Assembly: GCF_004794105.1 (NCBI RefSeq) | Contig: NZ_SRYR01000001.1 | Span: 62,001-126,000 of the forward strand | Direction: 5' to 3' | From: Clostridium sartagoforme | Lineage (GTDB): Bacteria > Bacillota > Clostridia > Clostridiales > Clostridiaceae | DNA length: 64,000 nucleotides | Shown: piece after piece, positions 17,690-27,374 of the stretch | How positions within the stretch are numbered: the first letter of the stretch is position 1 | How the letters are laid out: every line of letters starts with the position of its first letter | Program-made: the position numbers and the translations under genes | Notes under the pieces: model-generated | Told to the model about the DNA's origin: nothing | The model's database searches: none | Seen by the model: only the letters and a program-made list of their open reading frames with translations

Positions 17690-18304
17690 ATCTATGTAGT
17701 TTTTAACATTTTCTAGTACAGAATCATCACCTACATAAACTATAATATCATCAGTATTAATTATAAAATATGGTCCAGGTGATAAGAAAAGGTCTCCATC
17801 TCGTTTAACTGCAATAATGGTGGCTTTTGTATTATGCCAGAAGTTTAATTCACCAATGCTTTTGCCTACAGCCACACTGTCTTTTTTAACTATATTTTCA
17901 AAAGGAATAATAGAACCAACATTTCTAAGTTGAGTGGCAAATTCTATAATTGATGTAATATTTTTTTCAAGTTTATTATCAATTTCTTTTCTCATTTTAA
18001 TTAAATCAAAGGTTTCATTATTTAAATTCGTAAAATCTGACTTAGTCTTAAATTTATATAAAAATTCTTTTGCTGCATTCTTATTATTAATTATAATACC
18101 ACTTTTTTCATTTACAGTAACAACATCCATATCCTTAAGTAAAGCTAAAGATCTTCTTATTGTCTCTGGAGAAACATTGTAAATACTTACTAAAGTAGTT
18201 CTTCCAGTGATTTTTTCGCCTTCAAGGAATTCATTATTTATTATTCTATGAGCAATATCAACTGCAATTTTAATATAGTTTGGTGTCTTAGTTTGTTTAG
18301 ACAA
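17684..18304 (-). CDS. GntR-type regulator with C-terminal RCK_C domain, BusR-like
   Basis: 206 residues on the minus strand. An N-terminal GntR winged helix (about 8-75, with SPETIRRSLALLKDM as recognition region), a central helical segment likely to form a coiled coil, and a C-terminal RCK_C/TrkA_C domain (about 130-206; SIGELNFWHNTKATIIAVKR and PGPYFIINTDDIIVYVGD). This combination is that of BusR, a c-di-AMP-dependent repressor of osmolyte and potassium transport in streptococci and lactococci. c-di-AMP binding here is inferred from the domain, not shown. No transporter gene is adjacent, so targets are elsewhere. The start is a TTG at 18304 with AAAGGAGTGG in front. A c-di-AMP phosphodiesterase (pgpH) is encoded at 57 kb. 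Confidence 0.8.
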   Translation of the reverse strand: MSKQTKTPNYIKIAVDIAHRIINNEFLEGEKITGRTTLVSIYNVSPETIRRSLALLKDMDVVTVNEKSGIIINNKNAAKEFLYKFKTKSDFTNLNNETFDLIKMRKEIDNKLEKNITSIIEFATQLRNVGSIIPFENIVKKDSVAVGKSIGELNFWHNTKATIIAVKRDGDLFLSPGPYFIINTDDIIVYVGDDSVLENVKNYIDN

Positions 18305-18712
18305 AATTAACCACTCCTTTACAATAAGAATTCTAACATACTAAATAAGTAAAATCAGCAAATTTCGTAATATAATTTAACTTTTGTATTAAAAACTTTT
18401 AGAATAATAATGTTAAATATAGTAGATAATTTTAATAAAGTAAATAATGGCAATTTATATAGAGAAATCTTTAATCACATTGAATTTAAATTTTACATAG
18501 CCTATAATTGAATTAACTATATATATTTTAATTAATATTATATATAAGTTTTATAATGTTAAAGCTATAAAATATATTACATTTTAATATATAGTTTAAT
18601 TTTAAAAATAAATTACTAAAAGTTATATTGCATAGAAACTATTAGTTTTAAAGATTAATTAATTTTAAATTATTTATTACAACTTATAGTAGTTGGAAAT
18701 AGAGGTACAAGG
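18305..18712. other. Divergent intergenic region, no gene seen
   Basis: Very AT-rich spacer between the minus-strand GntR-type gene and plus-strand helD. Several TATAAT-like boxes are present (for example TTATAATG near 18550) but none has a convincing -35. No strong inverted repeat, gene or known RNA is seen. Confidence 0.4.
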
Positions 18713-20995
18713 ATGGAGAAGGAAGGTTTAATCTTAGAAAGAAAAATTTTGAAAAATAAAAGAGAGAAAATAAATGAAGAGCTTTTAGAAAAAAGGAAAA
18801 GTTATGATTTTATCGAGAAAAAACTTAGGGCTTTAACTAAGGAAGCAAAAGGAAACTATAATGAAGAGAAAGAAACTACTGAAAAAATTAGTTCTTTTTT
18901 AAAAAAAGATATTCAAAATTACGAAGAAGCTGCTATGGCACCTTATTTTGGTAGAGTTGATTTTAGAGAAGCAAAAGGTCAAGAAGAGAGTATTTACATT
19001 GGAAAACAATCTATTAGTTCTACAAAGGATGGAGAAGAGATAGTGGTAGATTGGAGAACTCCAGTTGCAGATCTTTATTATAGCGGAACAGGTGGATATT
19101 CTTACTACAAAGCACCTAATGGAATAATTGAAGGAAACCTTTCTTTAAAGAGAAAATTTTTATTTAAGGATAGTAATTTAGAAGAAATATTTGACGAAGG
19201 AATAAATGAAATAATAGTCAAAAGTGGTATAGAAGAAACGGATTTAGTAGATGAATTCTTAAAGATTAATTTAGAGGAGAGTAGGGGGAAGAAGCTAAAG
19301 GAAGTAGTTGCTACCATTCAAAAGGAGCAAAATGAAATTATAAGATGGCCTAAAAATCTTCCTATAATAGTTCAAGGTTCTGCTGGATCAGGAAAAACAA
19401 CAGTTGCATTACATAGACTTGCATACCTAATATACAGGTATTCAGAACTTATAAAAGGTAAAGACATATTAGTTTTAGCTCCAAATAAATTATTTTTAAA
19501 TTATATTTCTGATATACTTCCAAATCTAGGAGTAGAAGAAGTAAATCAAACTACTTTTCAGGAGCTTGTCTCTAAGTTTTTAAAATCAAAATTCAAGGTT
19601 AAAAGTAAGGATGAAAAACTTAGAGAGATAATTGAAAATGAAGATGCTCTGAGAAGTAGGCTTATTATCAATTCCTCTAAAATAAAAGGTACATTATCAT
19701 TTAAAAATATTATTGATAGATATATTGCAATTTTAGAGGGGGCTTCCGTTGACGTAGATAACATTACTATTAGTGGATATACTCTATTTAATAAAAGAGA
19801 AATAGTGAGACTTTATCTAAAGGATTTAAAAAGTTACCCTATTAATAAGAGAAAAGATGAAATAAAAAGGTATTTAAACTTAAAAATAAAAGAAAAAATA
19901 GAAATACTATGTCTTCAAGTAGATTTAGATTGGGATGGAAAAATTAAAGAGGTAAAAAGAGAGCATGAAGATAGTGGAGAAAGACGTAAAAAGCTTATAG
20001 AAATATACTCAGAAAGAGATGCTATAAAGGATAATATAAGGAGTAATTCAAAGAAGGTAATGAATGATTATTTCAAAGCCTGGAGAGGAATTAATTCTAA
20101 AGATATTTATCTAGATTTATTTAAAAATGATGAATTATTTGATATGGCTACTATGGGCAAAATCCCAGAAGAGATATCTAATTATATGAAAGAAGAAGTG
20201 ATTTCAAATTATGATAAGGGGATAATAGACGAAGATGATTTAGCACCTATTTTATATATTAATATGTTGCTTGAGGGAATCGATGAAAAGTCTAAGTATT
20301 CTCATATAGTAGTAGATGAAGCTCAAGATTATAATCCTTTCCAAGTATATTTAATAAATAGATTAACTAAGGGAAATTCATTAACATTAGTTGGAGATAT
20401 AGGTCAGGGGATTTACTATTATAAAGGAATTAGGGACTGGAAGGAGATAGTTGATAAAGTTTTTGAAGGAAATGCTACCTATATACAACTTACTCAAAGC
20501 TATAGATCTACAGTAGAAATTATTGAGTTTGCTAATGCATCCTTAGAAGCACAAAAATTAGATTTGAAAAAAGCTAAACCTGTATTAAGACATGGTGATA
20601 TACCTAAAATTATTAAATGTTCAAATGAAAAAGAGGCAGTCGGAAAAATCCTTACAGTTATTGAGGAGATTATAAATAATGGAAAAAGCAGTATAGGAAT
20701 AATAACTAAGAGTCTAGAAGAAGGAAAAACTTTGGAAAAGATATTAAAAAAGAATAAACTTAAAAATATTTCCTTAGTAAAAGGCAATGAAAAAGAAAAT
20801 AATGATGATATAGTTATAATTCCATCATATTTAACTAAAGGATTAGAATTTGATGCAACAATTATTTATAATCCAAGTAAAGAAAACTATAGTGATACTT
20901 TGTTAGATCAAAGACTTCTATATGTTTCATTAACAAGAGCTCTTCATTATGAATATATAATAGAGATAGATAATCTTTCATCTCTGATAAAGTAA
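18713..20995 (+). CDS. helD: HelD-like UvrD/Rep-family ATPase (RNA polymerase recycling)
   Basis: 760 residues. A long N-terminal coiled coil (about 1-60) precedes a superfamily 1 helicase core with Walker A QGSAGSGKTTVALHR (about 223-237), Walker B VVDEAQDYNP, GDIGQGIYYYKGI, QSYRST and a late LTRALH motif. In Bacillus, HelD inserts this coiled coil into RNA polymerase secondary channel and removes the enzyme from stalled complexes. The size and layout match. ATG 18713 follows AGAGGTACAAGG. The gene ends ATA AAG TAA, which are also the first bases of dispersed element B, so the original C-terminal residues may differ. Confidence 0.9.
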   Translation: MEKEGLILERKILKNKREKINEELLEKRKSYDFIEKKLRALTKEAKGNYNEEKETTEKISSFLKKDIQNYEEAAMAPYFGRVDFREAKGQEESIYIGKQSISSTKDGEEIVVDWRTPVADLYYSGTGGYSYYKAPNGIIEGNLSLKRKFLFKDSNLEEIFDEGINEIIVKSGIEETDLVDEFLKINLEESRGKKLKEVVATIQKEQNEIIRWPKNLPIIVQGSAGSGKTTVALHRLAYLIYRYSELIKGKDILVLAPNKLFLNYISDILPNLGVEEVNQTTFQELVSKFLKSKFKVKSKDEKLREIIENEDALRSRLIINSSKIKGTLSFKNIIDRYIAILEGASVDVDNITISGYTLFNKREIVRLYLKDLKSYPINKRKDEIKRYLNLKIKEKIEILCLQVDLDWDGKIKEVKREHEDSGERRKKLIEIYSERDAIKDNIRSNSKKVMNDYFKAWRGINSKDIYLDLFKNDELFDMATMGKIPEEISNYMKEEVISNYDKGIIDEDDLAPILYINMLLEGIDEKSKYSHIVVDEAQDYNPFQVYLINRLTKGNSLTLVGDIGQGIYYYKGIRDWKEIVDKVFEGNATYIQLTQSYRSTVEIIEFANASLEAQKLDLKKAKPVLRHGDIPKIIKCSNEKEAVGKILTVIEEIINNGKSSIGIITKSLEEGKTLEKILKKNKLKNISLVKGNEKENNDDIVIIPSYLTKGLEFDATIIYNPSKENYSDTLLDQRLLYVSLTRALHYEYIIEIDNLSSLIK

Positions 20996-21183
20996 TTTTT
21001 AGCTTCATATGGATTTTTCTTAAAAAGTAGAGAAATAAAATCTTGAGTTTCTGTGAATCAATTTCACGGAGGTCAGTATTCATATGATATCTGAAGCTTA
21101 GAAGAATTAATCCAGGAGTATATCAGTGCTTAACTCCCACTTTTGGAAGATGGGAGTATTTGCAATGGTAGCCATAGAATAAA
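20987..21183 (+). repeat. Dispersed structured element, copy B
   Basis: 197-bp copy. It begins ATAAAGTAATT at the stop of helD. The 5' stems are partly decayed: the first has AGTAATT where copies A and C have AGTGATT, and the second keeps AGCTTCA pairing with TGAAGCT. The 3' hairpin is intact: ACTCCCACTT with AAGATGGGAGT around TTGG (21132-21157). Conserved blocks TAATCCAGG, CAGTGCTTA and GCAATGGTAGCCAT are present. Confidence 0.75.
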
Positions 21184-21241
21184 TCCATAATATCACAATA
21201 GTGAAAAAAGTTGAAAAATATACTAAAAAGTCGAAAAAGAA

Positions 21242-21270
21242 TTGTTTGACTAATGAGTTTATGGTAAAAT
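21242..21270 (+). promoter_or_regulatory. Promoter of the flavodiiron protein gene
   Basis: TTGTTT (21242-21247), 17-bp spacer, TAAAAT (21265-21270), 44 bases before the start codon. Confidence 0.6.
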
Positions 21271-21314
21271 ATTACTAGTGTTACGAAGGACTAATTGAAG
21301 TTGGAGGTAGGTAT

Positions 21315-22487
21315 ATGTTACAGGAAAAGCTAAAGGAAAACATCTATTGGGTTGGTGTTAAAGACCCAGAATTAAAAGTATTTGATATAATAATGGAAAC
21401 AAAAAAAGGAACCACTTACAACTCTTATGTAATTAATGATGAAAAAGTTGCAGTTGTAGATACTGTTAAGACTGGATTTTATGATGAATTTAAAAAGAAC
21501 TTAACTAATGTTATTGGTGATAAAAAAGTTGATTATGTTATAGTTCAGCATACTGAATTAGATCATAGCGGATCATTAATTAATTTGCTTGAAGATTATC
21601 CAGAAATAAAAATAGTAGGTACTAGAGCTGCAATAACTTATTTAAAAAATATTTTAAATAGGGAATTTGAATATATTGAAGCTAGAGAAGAAATATCACT
21701 TGGGGAAACTACTTTAAAGTTTATAACAGCTCCAAATCTTCATTGGCCTGATACTATGTTTACTTTTGTAAAAGAAAGAAATATGCTATTTACATGTGAT
21801 TTCACTGGATCACATTATTGTCCAGAAGGAAGCATAATGTCAACCTTAAATGAAGATTATTTTGCTGAAATGAAATATTACTTTGATTGTATAATGGGAC
21901 CATTTAAAAGATTCGTGTTAATGGGACTTGATAAAATTAAAGGATTAGACTTTGATTGCATTGGGACTAGCCACGGACCGGTTCATATAGAGAATATTGA
22001 TAAGATATTAAATCTATATAAAGAATGGGCTACTGAAGAAAAAGTAGATGATAAAAAGATAGAGATTTTCTATATTACTGCATATGGAAATACAGAAGAA
22101 ATGGCTAAATACTTAAAAGAAAAAGTAGAAGAAAAGGGATATAAGGCAGATATAACAGAGATAACTTCTATTCCTTTAGAAGAATGCATAGCAAAGCTTG
22201 AAAAGGCAAAAGGATTTATGATAGGATCTCCTACTATAAATCAAGATGCAGTTAAACCTTCTTGGGATTTATTATCTCTAGTTAGTCCAATAATAAATAG
22301 AGGAAAGGCTGCTTTAGCATTTGGATCCTTTGGATGGAGTGGAGAAGGTGTAAAAATGTTAACAGCAAGACTTAAGGATTTAAAGTTAAAGACTGTAGAT
22401 CCAGGATTATCATTTTGTTTTGTTCCTTCCGATGAAGATTATAAGAAGGCAGATGAAGCAGTAGAAAACTTTATATCATTAATGTAA
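21315..22487 (+). CDS. A-type flavoprotein / flavodiiron protein (FprA)
   Basis: 390 residues. The metallo-beta-lactamase-like di-iron domain has the ligand motif HTELDHSG (His79, Glu81, Asp83, His84), later His/Asp ligands near [17 protein letters not shown] and GTSHGPVH. The C-terminal flavodoxin domain (about 250-390) starts [16 protein letters not shown]. Flavodiiron proteins reduce O2 to water, and some NO to N2O, protecting anaerobes; they take electrons from rubredoxin or a related donor, not encoded here. The gene is monocistronic, with its own promoter, GGAGG before ATG 21315 and a terminator behind. Confidence 0.94.
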   Translation: MLQEKLKENIYWVGVKDPELKVFDIIMETKKGTTYNSYVINDEKVAVVDTVKTGFYDEFKKNLTNVIGDKKVDYVIVQHTELDHSGSLINLLEDYPEIKIVGTRAAITYLKNILNREFEYIEAREEISLGETTLKFITAPNLHWPDTMFTFVKERNMLFTCDFTGSHYCPEGSIMSTLNEDYFAEMKYYFDCIMGPFKRFVLMGLDKIKGLDFDCIGTSHGPVHIENIDKILNLYKEWATEEKVDDKKIEIFYITAYGNTEEMAKYLKEKVEEKGYKADITEITSIPLEECIAKLEKAKGFMIGSPTINQDAVKPSWDLLSLVSPIINRGKAALAFGSFGWSGEGVKMLTARLKDLKLKTVDPGLSFCFVPSDEDYKKADEAVENFISLM

Positions 22488-22563
22488 TTAAAAATAGCAA
22501 AAAGGTAACTAAGAAATAAGTATAGCTATAGAATATAAAGATTAATAACAAGTTAGAATTATA

Positions 22564-22612
22564 GGAGCTATTGTTTTAGTGGATTAAAATCCTCTAAAGC
22601 AATGGCTCTTAT
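22564..22612 (+). terminator. Terminator after the flavodiiron gene
   Basis: A 21-bp near-perfect stem: GGAGCTATTGTTTTAGTGGAT (split 22564-22584) with its partner 22589-22609 around TAAA, with G-U pairs and one mismatch, then TTATTTG. The remaining 230 bases to the next gene are AT-rich with a reversed piece of the dispersed AT-rich repeat near 22650-22680. Confidence 0.75.
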
Positions 22613-22846
22613 TTGTATTTAAGTAATTTGGAACAAGTTACTAAATTAATTCTTTCATTTTTAATTCTTCATTTTTTTTATGGTATGAGTTTTTAGTAGT
22701 ATTCATATAATAGACTATATTTATGGTAATTAATTTATTTTTCTATTCCCTAATATGGATTATAAGAATATTTATATAGTAAATAAATTAATAAAGGGGG
22801 GACTGCTTTTTTTGAATTGCTAAGTCAATTTGAAGGTAGGAATATT

Positions 22847-25138
22847 ATGATTAGAAAATTAACTTTTGATGAAGTGAAGTTTAATTTTAAATTTAAGCAA
22901 TTAGAAGAAAAAGGAACAGTTACTACTATTCCTGAACTAGATTCGGAGTATGATAAGATAGGAAGGGCTCTTAGTATAAAAAAGGAAGGTTACAATGTAT
23001 ATTTAATAGATTCGTTTTCAAAAGAAAAATTAGAAAAGCTTACAGCATATATAAAGGAGCAGTATAAGTATTTACCACCTCCAAATGATGTTTGTTATGT
23101 TATCTTAGAAGATTATAAAAAGCCAGAAGTCCTTTTTATTGCTAATGGAAATGGAAAGAAATTAGTTGAAGCATTAAAAGAGGTTAGGGATAGTTATATT
23201 GATATAGTAGAGGAATTTTATAATACATCTTCAGAAGATGAAAAAGATGAATTAATCGAAGAGGTACAAAGTAAAAGAAATAATTATATAAGTGAGTTAA
23301 TGGAATTAGCTAAGAAAGATGAGTTTGAGGTAAAGATTACTAGTAAGGGGTTTGCTTTTATCCCTTTAATAAATGGTAAAGCTATAAGTGAAAAGGAATA
23401 TGATACTTTAGAAAAAAATAAAAAAGAAATTATTGTTGCAAAGGCCATAGTTTTAAAGAAGAAGGCAGAGGTTGTCCTTAATAAGATAAAAGAAATAGAA
23501 GTAAGTTCCATTGATAAATTAAAAGAACTTTATGGTGATTTTTTAACTAAAGAAATGGAATCTGTTAAAGATAAGGTGTTATTTGAATTTATTGATGATG
23601 ATAATGCCTATGAATATTTAGAAAGATTGTTCATATTAGTTGAAAAAGAAATAATAAATTCTTATACTATGAGTCTTGATGAGGATGAGGAGAAGATTTA
23701 TGATGCTATAAATAGATATAATATTCACCTATTAGTAGATAATAGCTTAGTTTCCTCTCCACCTGTAATATTTGAAGAAGATCCAAGTATAAACAATTTA
23801 ATGGGATTCTTAGAATTTGAAAATCATAATGGAGTTTACACAACAGATGTATCCTTAATTAATAGCGGTTCATTATTAAGGGCAAATGGTGGTTGTTTAA
23901 TAGTAAGAATGAATACTTTGGCTAGTAATGGATACGCATATTATCATTTAAAGAAGGCGCTTATGACTAGTAAAATCACTTATGATATTTCTAAGGCTTA
24001 TTATGAGGTTATTTCTATTAATACATTAAAGCCTATGCCTATCCCAATTAATGTTAAGGTTATTTTAATTGGAGATATGGAGACTTATGATAGCTTATAT
24101 AGCTTAGATGAGGATTTTGGTAAGCTATTTCAATTAAGAGCAGAATTTTATCCTATTGTAGAAGCCAATGACAATGTTATTTCATATGTTGAAAAGGCTA
24201 TATCTAGGAAGATAGATGAGAATTTATTACTTCCAATATCTAGTGAAGCAACAAAAGAAATTATTAAATATCTTGCAAGAAAAGCTAATAGTAAAACTAA
24301 GGTTAATGTAGATATTTCAGAAATAGATAAATTTTTAATATTATCCAATACTATAGCTAAAAGTAAAGAACAAGAAATAATAGATGGCAATTCTATTAGA
24401 GATGTAGTATATTCTAGAGAAAAGTTTGAAGAAGAATATGATAGACTATATAAAGAAGACAAGATATTAATTTCGGTAATAGGAGAAAAAGTAGGAGTTA
24501 TTAATGGGCTATCTGTTATTAATAATGGATATTACTCTTTTGGGAAACCCCTTAGAATAACATGCGTTTCTCATAAGGGAACTGGGAAAATAGTAGATAT
24601 CCATAAAGAAAGCAGATTAAGTGGAAAAATCCATGAAAAGTCTATAAATATCTTAAAAGGTTTATTTAATAGTATTATAGATCCATATGATGATATTCCT
24701 GTAGACTTTTATTTAAGTTTTGAACAAGCTTATGGGATAATAGATGGAGATAGTGCATCAGTTGCAGAGGCTATTTGTATCTTATCTTCTATTAGTAAAA
24801 GACCTATAAGACAAAATGTAGCTGTAACAGGATCTATAAATCAATTAGGTGAAGTTCAAGCGATTGGCGGTGTAAATGAGAAAATTGAGGGATTCTTTAG
24901 AGTTTGTAGTCTTTTAGACAGTGTAAAAGATAAAGGTGTATTAATTCCATCATCTAATATAGATGAATTAATATTGATTCCAGAAGTTGAAGAAGCAATC
25001 GAGGTTGGAGATTTTAATATTTACTCAATGAATAGCCTTGATGATGCAATTGAAACATTAATATTAAAGGAAAATGAGACATTAGAAGATTTTTATATAA
25101 ATATTAAGAATGAAATATATAAGTATAAGAAAAAGTAA
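22847..25138 (+). CDS. Lon-family (LonB/PF13654-type) protease with degenerate ATPase site
   Basis: 763 residues. The C-terminal Lon protease domain is intact: catalytic Ser636 in IDGDSASVAEA and Lys679 in GGVNEKIEGFF. The N-terminal part follows the AAA_32 Lon-related layout, with a GRALSIKKEGYNVYLID strand at about residue 40-56 where the P-loop should follow, but the expected GxxGxGKT is replaced by SFSKEK, and no other Walker A is visible. Proteolysis therefore probably does not use ATP in the usual way. Targets are unknown. ATG 22847 is preceded by AGGTAGGAA; the in-frame TTG at 22817 has its GGGGGG too far upstream (about 16 bases). It has no close operon partner; the spoIIA operon follows after 490 bases. 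Confidence 0.85.
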   Translation: MIRKLTFDEVKFNFKFKQLEEKGTVTTIPELDSEYDKIGRALSIKKEGYNVYLIDSFSKEKLEKLTAYIKEQYKYLPPPNDVCYVILEDYKKPEVLFIANGNGKKLVEALKEVRDSYIDIVEEFYNTSSEDEKDELIEEVQSKRNNYISELMELAKKDEFEVKITSKGFAFIPLINGKAISEKEYDTLEKNKKEIIVAKAIVLKKKAEVVLNKIKEIEVSSIDKLKELYGDFLTKEMESVKDKVLFEFIDDDNAYEYLERLFILVEKEIINSYTMSLDEDEEKIYDAINRYNIHLLVDNSLVSSPPVIFEEDPSINNLMGFLEFENHNGVYTTDVSLINSGSLLRANGGCLIVRMNTLASNGYAYYHLKKALMTSKITYDISKAYYEVISINTLKPMPIPINVKVILIGDMETYDSLYSLDEDFGKLFQLRAEFYPIVEANDNVISYVEKAISRKIDENLLLPISSEATKEIIKYLARKANSKTKVNVDISEIDKFLILSNTIAKSKEQEIIDGNSIRDVVYSREKFEEEYDRLYKEDKILISVIGEKVGVINGLSVINNGYYSFGKPLRITCVSHKGTGKIVDIHKESRLSGKIHEKSINILKGLFNSIIDPYDDIPVDFYLSFEQAYGIIDGDSASVAEAICILSSISKRPIRQNVAVTGSINQLGEVQAIGGVNEKIEGFFRVCSLLDSVKDKGVLIPSSNIDELILIPEVEEAIEVGDFNIYSMNSLDDAIETLILKENETLEDFYINIKNEIYKYKKK

Positions 25139-25139
25139 A

Positions 25140-25300
25140 TAATGAACAATGTAGAATTAATGAAAAAACTCATAAATGAGTTTTGAAAAATATATTTTGG
25201 TGCTGTCACATAATTAAGAATTAATAAAAAATTCCTGTAGGAGTTTTAAAAAGAGATTAATGTTAGTAATTCATACAGAATTACTAACATTAATTTTTAA
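25140..25300. repeat. AT-rich composite hairpin repeat
   Basis: AATGTAGAATTAATGAAAA is followed by hairpins AAAACTCA-TAAA-TGAGTTTT, AATTCCTGTAGGAGTT and TTAATGTTAGTAATTC (about 25258-25273) with GAATTACTAACATTAA, then TTTTTAATTCTC. It is the same family as at 11.6, 40.3 and 54.4 kb. No gene is seen between 25139 and 25528. Confidence 0.6.
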
Positions 25301-25380
25301 TTCTCACTTTGATCTGATAATGAGACAGCCTCTTCATTAAAAATTTCAAATTTTAAACTCTTAATTTTAAATTTTTTTAT

Positions 25381-25410
25381 GGGGCTGTTTGAGAAAACAG
25401 CCTCATTTTT
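25381..25410 (+). terminator. Terminator of GGCTGT type before the spoIIA operon
   Basis: GGGGCTGTTT (25381-25390) with AAACAGCCTC (25395-25404), then ATTTTTG. A second GAGACAGCCTC at about 25320-25330 could pair with the same left arm, an alternative fold. Confidence 0.7.
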
Positions 25411-25528
25411 GCGTTGTGGATTGTGATTTATTGATTTGATTTTCCCTACAGGTATAAATTTTTTTATGACAAATTAAGTATAGATTCTAGAATTAAAAAA
25501 TAATTTACAATAAATTACATAATTATAT

Positions 25529-25558
25529 TTGACTATGAATAAAATAGTATGTTAGAAT
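25529..25558 (+). promoter_or_regulatory. Candidate promoter of the spoIIA operon
   Basis: TTGACT (25529-25534), 18-bp spacer, TAGAAT (25553-25558). In Bacillus this operon is read by sigma-H; the GAAT within the -10 would also suit a sigma-H -10, but no good sigma-H -35 is seen, so the sigma factor is left open. Confidence 0.5.
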
Positions 25559-25626
25559 TATGGAAAAGAGTGGAAATTTATTAAAGGGAGGTGAATGCTC
25601 TAAGGTTATAACTTTGGAGTTTAAGT

Positions 25627-25962
25627 ATGCATTTAAAGTTTAATAAAGTAGAAGATAAGTTAATTGTTAGTTTAATGGGGGAATTAGATCATCATAGCGC
25701 TGAAGAGGTTAGGGTTAAGATAGATGATAGAATAGATAGGGATAACATAAAAAAAGTTATATTAGATTTTGGTGGTGTTACATTTATGGATAGCTCTGGA
25801 ATAGGAGTTGTGATAGGAAGACATAAGAAAATGAAAAATAGGGATGGAAGGTTATGCATAGTTGAAATTAATAAGGCGGTTAATAAAGTTTTTGAGATTT
25901 CAGGTATGTATAAGCTGATTAATGTTTATAGAAATGTTGATGAAGGTATAATGAATATTTAG
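25627..25962 (+). CDS. spoIIAA: Anti-sigma F factor antagonist
   Basis: 111 residues, a single STAS domain. The phosphorylatable serine is in the conserved [13 protein letters not shown] motif (residues 53-65). Unphosphorylated SpoIIAA binds SpoIIAB and releases sigma F in the forespore. It is the first gene of the spoIIAA-spoIIAB-sigF operon; spoIIAB starts 13 bases after its stop with GTGGAGGG between. Length and order match Bacillus and other clostridia. Confidence 0.97.
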   Translation: MHLKFNKVEDKLIVSLMGELDHHSAEEVRVKIDDRIDRDNIKKVILDFGGVTFMDSSGIGVVIGRHKKMKNRDGRLCIVEINKAVNKVFEISGMYKLINVYRNVDEGIMNI

Positions 25963-25975
25963 TGGAGGGTTTAAA

Positions 25976-26407
25976 ATGGTGGATAATAAAATTTGTATAG
26001 AATTAATGAGTAAATCTCAAAATGAAGGATTTGCAAGAGTTGCAGTAGCTGCCTTTGTATCTCAGTTAGACCCGACTATTGAGGAATTATCAGATGTTAA
26101 AACTGCTGTATCAGAAGCTGTAACAAATTCTATAATTCATGGTTACGAAAACAAAAAAGAGGGAATAATAAGAATAGAAGCCAGTATTTCTGCAAATGAA
26201 GTAACAATAAGTGTAGAGGATTTTGGAAAAGGTATTGATAATATCGAACAAGCGATGGAGCCATTATACACTTCTAAACCTGAATTAGAAAGATCAGGTA
26301 TGGGATTTACAGTTATGGAATCATTTATGGATAATTTAGAGGTAGTAAGTGAAGATGGAAAAGGAACTAAGGTTATTATGAAAAAGAAATTTTATACAGT
26401 AAGTTAG
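25976..26407 (+). CDS. spoIIAB: Anti-sigma F factor / serine kinase
   Basis: 143 residues, a GHKL-type ATPase/kinase. The N-box reads [14 protein letters not shown] (about 43-56), with DFGKGIDN and [13 protein letters not shown] as the other nucleotide-binding motifs. SpoIIAB holds sigma F inactive and phosphorylates SpoIIAA. The ATG at 25976 follows GTGGAGGG. Its stop at 26405-26407 is immediately followed by the sigF translation start region, so the pair is translationally coupled. Confidence 0.97.
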   Translation: MVDNKICIELMSKSQNEGFARVAVAAFVSQLDPTIEELSDVKTAVSEAVTNSIIHGYENKKEGIIRIEASISANEVTISVEDFGKGIDNIEQAMEPLYTSKPELERSGMGFTVMESFMDNLEVVSEDGKGTKVIMKKKFYTVS

Positions 26408-26416
26408 GTGAAATAT

Positions 26417-27172
26417 ATGGACAACGGAATTGTAAGAAAAGAGGTGTATAATTATGAAGAGAATTCACAATTAATACCTCTAGCCAAGGAAGGTAACCAA
26501 GAGGCTATGAATAAGGTTATTGAAATGAATTTACCTCTTGTTTCATCCATTAGCAAAAAATTTCTTAATAGAGGCTATGATTATGAAGATATTTTTCAAA
26601 TAGGCTCTATAGGTTTAGTTAAGGCTATTAATAACTTTGATGATAAGTTTAATGTTAAGTTCTCAACTTATGCAGTTCCTATGATTATAGGAGAGATAAA
26701 AAGGTTTATTAGAGATGATGGAATAATAAAAGTTAGCAGAAGTGTTAAGACATTAGCTAGAAAGATTCATTTTGACAAAGAAGCTTTAACTAAAGAATTA
26801 GATAGAGAACCTACTATTGATGAATTATCTAAATATTCAGGAGTTGAGAAAGAAGAGATTATGTTTGCAATAGAATCCTCTGTAAATATGCAATATCTTT
26901 ACGACACTATTCATCAAGATGATGGAGCTCCTGTTTTACTTATAGATAAATTAAGTGAAAAAGGTGAAGATGATACTGATATGATAAACAGGATTGCTTT
27001 GAAAGAAGCTATTAGGAGCTTAGATAGCAAATCAAGGCAAGTAATTATGCTTAGATATTTTAAGGATAAAACACAAGTGCAGGTAGCTAAACTTTTAGGT
27101 ATTAGTCAAGTTCAAGTATCTAGGATTGAGAAGAAAGTATTAGTGATAATGAGAGAAAAATTAAAAGAATAA
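26417..27172 (+). CDS. sigF: RNA polymerase sigma-F factor (early forespore)
   Basis: 251 residues of sigma-70 type: region 2 (NLPLVSSISKKFLNRGYDYEDIFQIG, in parts about 38-65, with KFSTYAVPMIIGEIKRF), region 3 (SVKTLARKIHF) and region 4 (SRQVIMLRYFKDKTQVQVA and ISQVQVSRIEKK). I prefer ATG 26417, which has TTAGGTGA before it, over GTG 26408 that overlaps that site. It is the last gene of the operon and is followed by a terminator. Confidence 0.96.
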   Translation: MDNGIVRKEVYNYEENSQLIPLAKEGNQEAMNKVIEMNLPLVSSISKKFLNRGYDYEDIFQIGSIGLVKAINNFDDKFNVKFSTYAVPMIIGEIKRFIRDDGIIKVSRSVKTLARKIHFDKEALTKELDREPTIDELSKYSGVEKEEIMFAIESSVNMQYLYDTIHQDDGAPVLLIDKLSEKGEDDTDMINRIALKEAIRSLDSKSRQVIMLRYFKDKTQVQVAKLLGISQVQVSRIEKKVLVIMREKLKE

Positions 27173-27216
27173 ATGTATATTTAAAATGAAAATTTTGTTG
27201 TATTAAGTAGAATAAA

Positions 27217-27244
27217 AGAGGCTGTCTAGGACAGCTTTTTTTTA
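27217..27244 (+). terminator. Terminator of the spoIIA operon
   Basis: AGAGGCTGTC-TAG-GACAGCTTTT stem (27217-27240) with a run of eight T from 27236. One of the GGCTGT-type terminators. Confidence 0.88.
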
Positions 27245-27374
27245 TTTGTCCTCAATTACTAATTTAAATTTTGGAATATAGTCTTTACTTTTAATTTATC
27301 TAAAGAAGGATAGTAAAGATATATTTGCAATTAAATTCCAGTGTTATATTTGTATAAAGTGGAATAATAAACTT

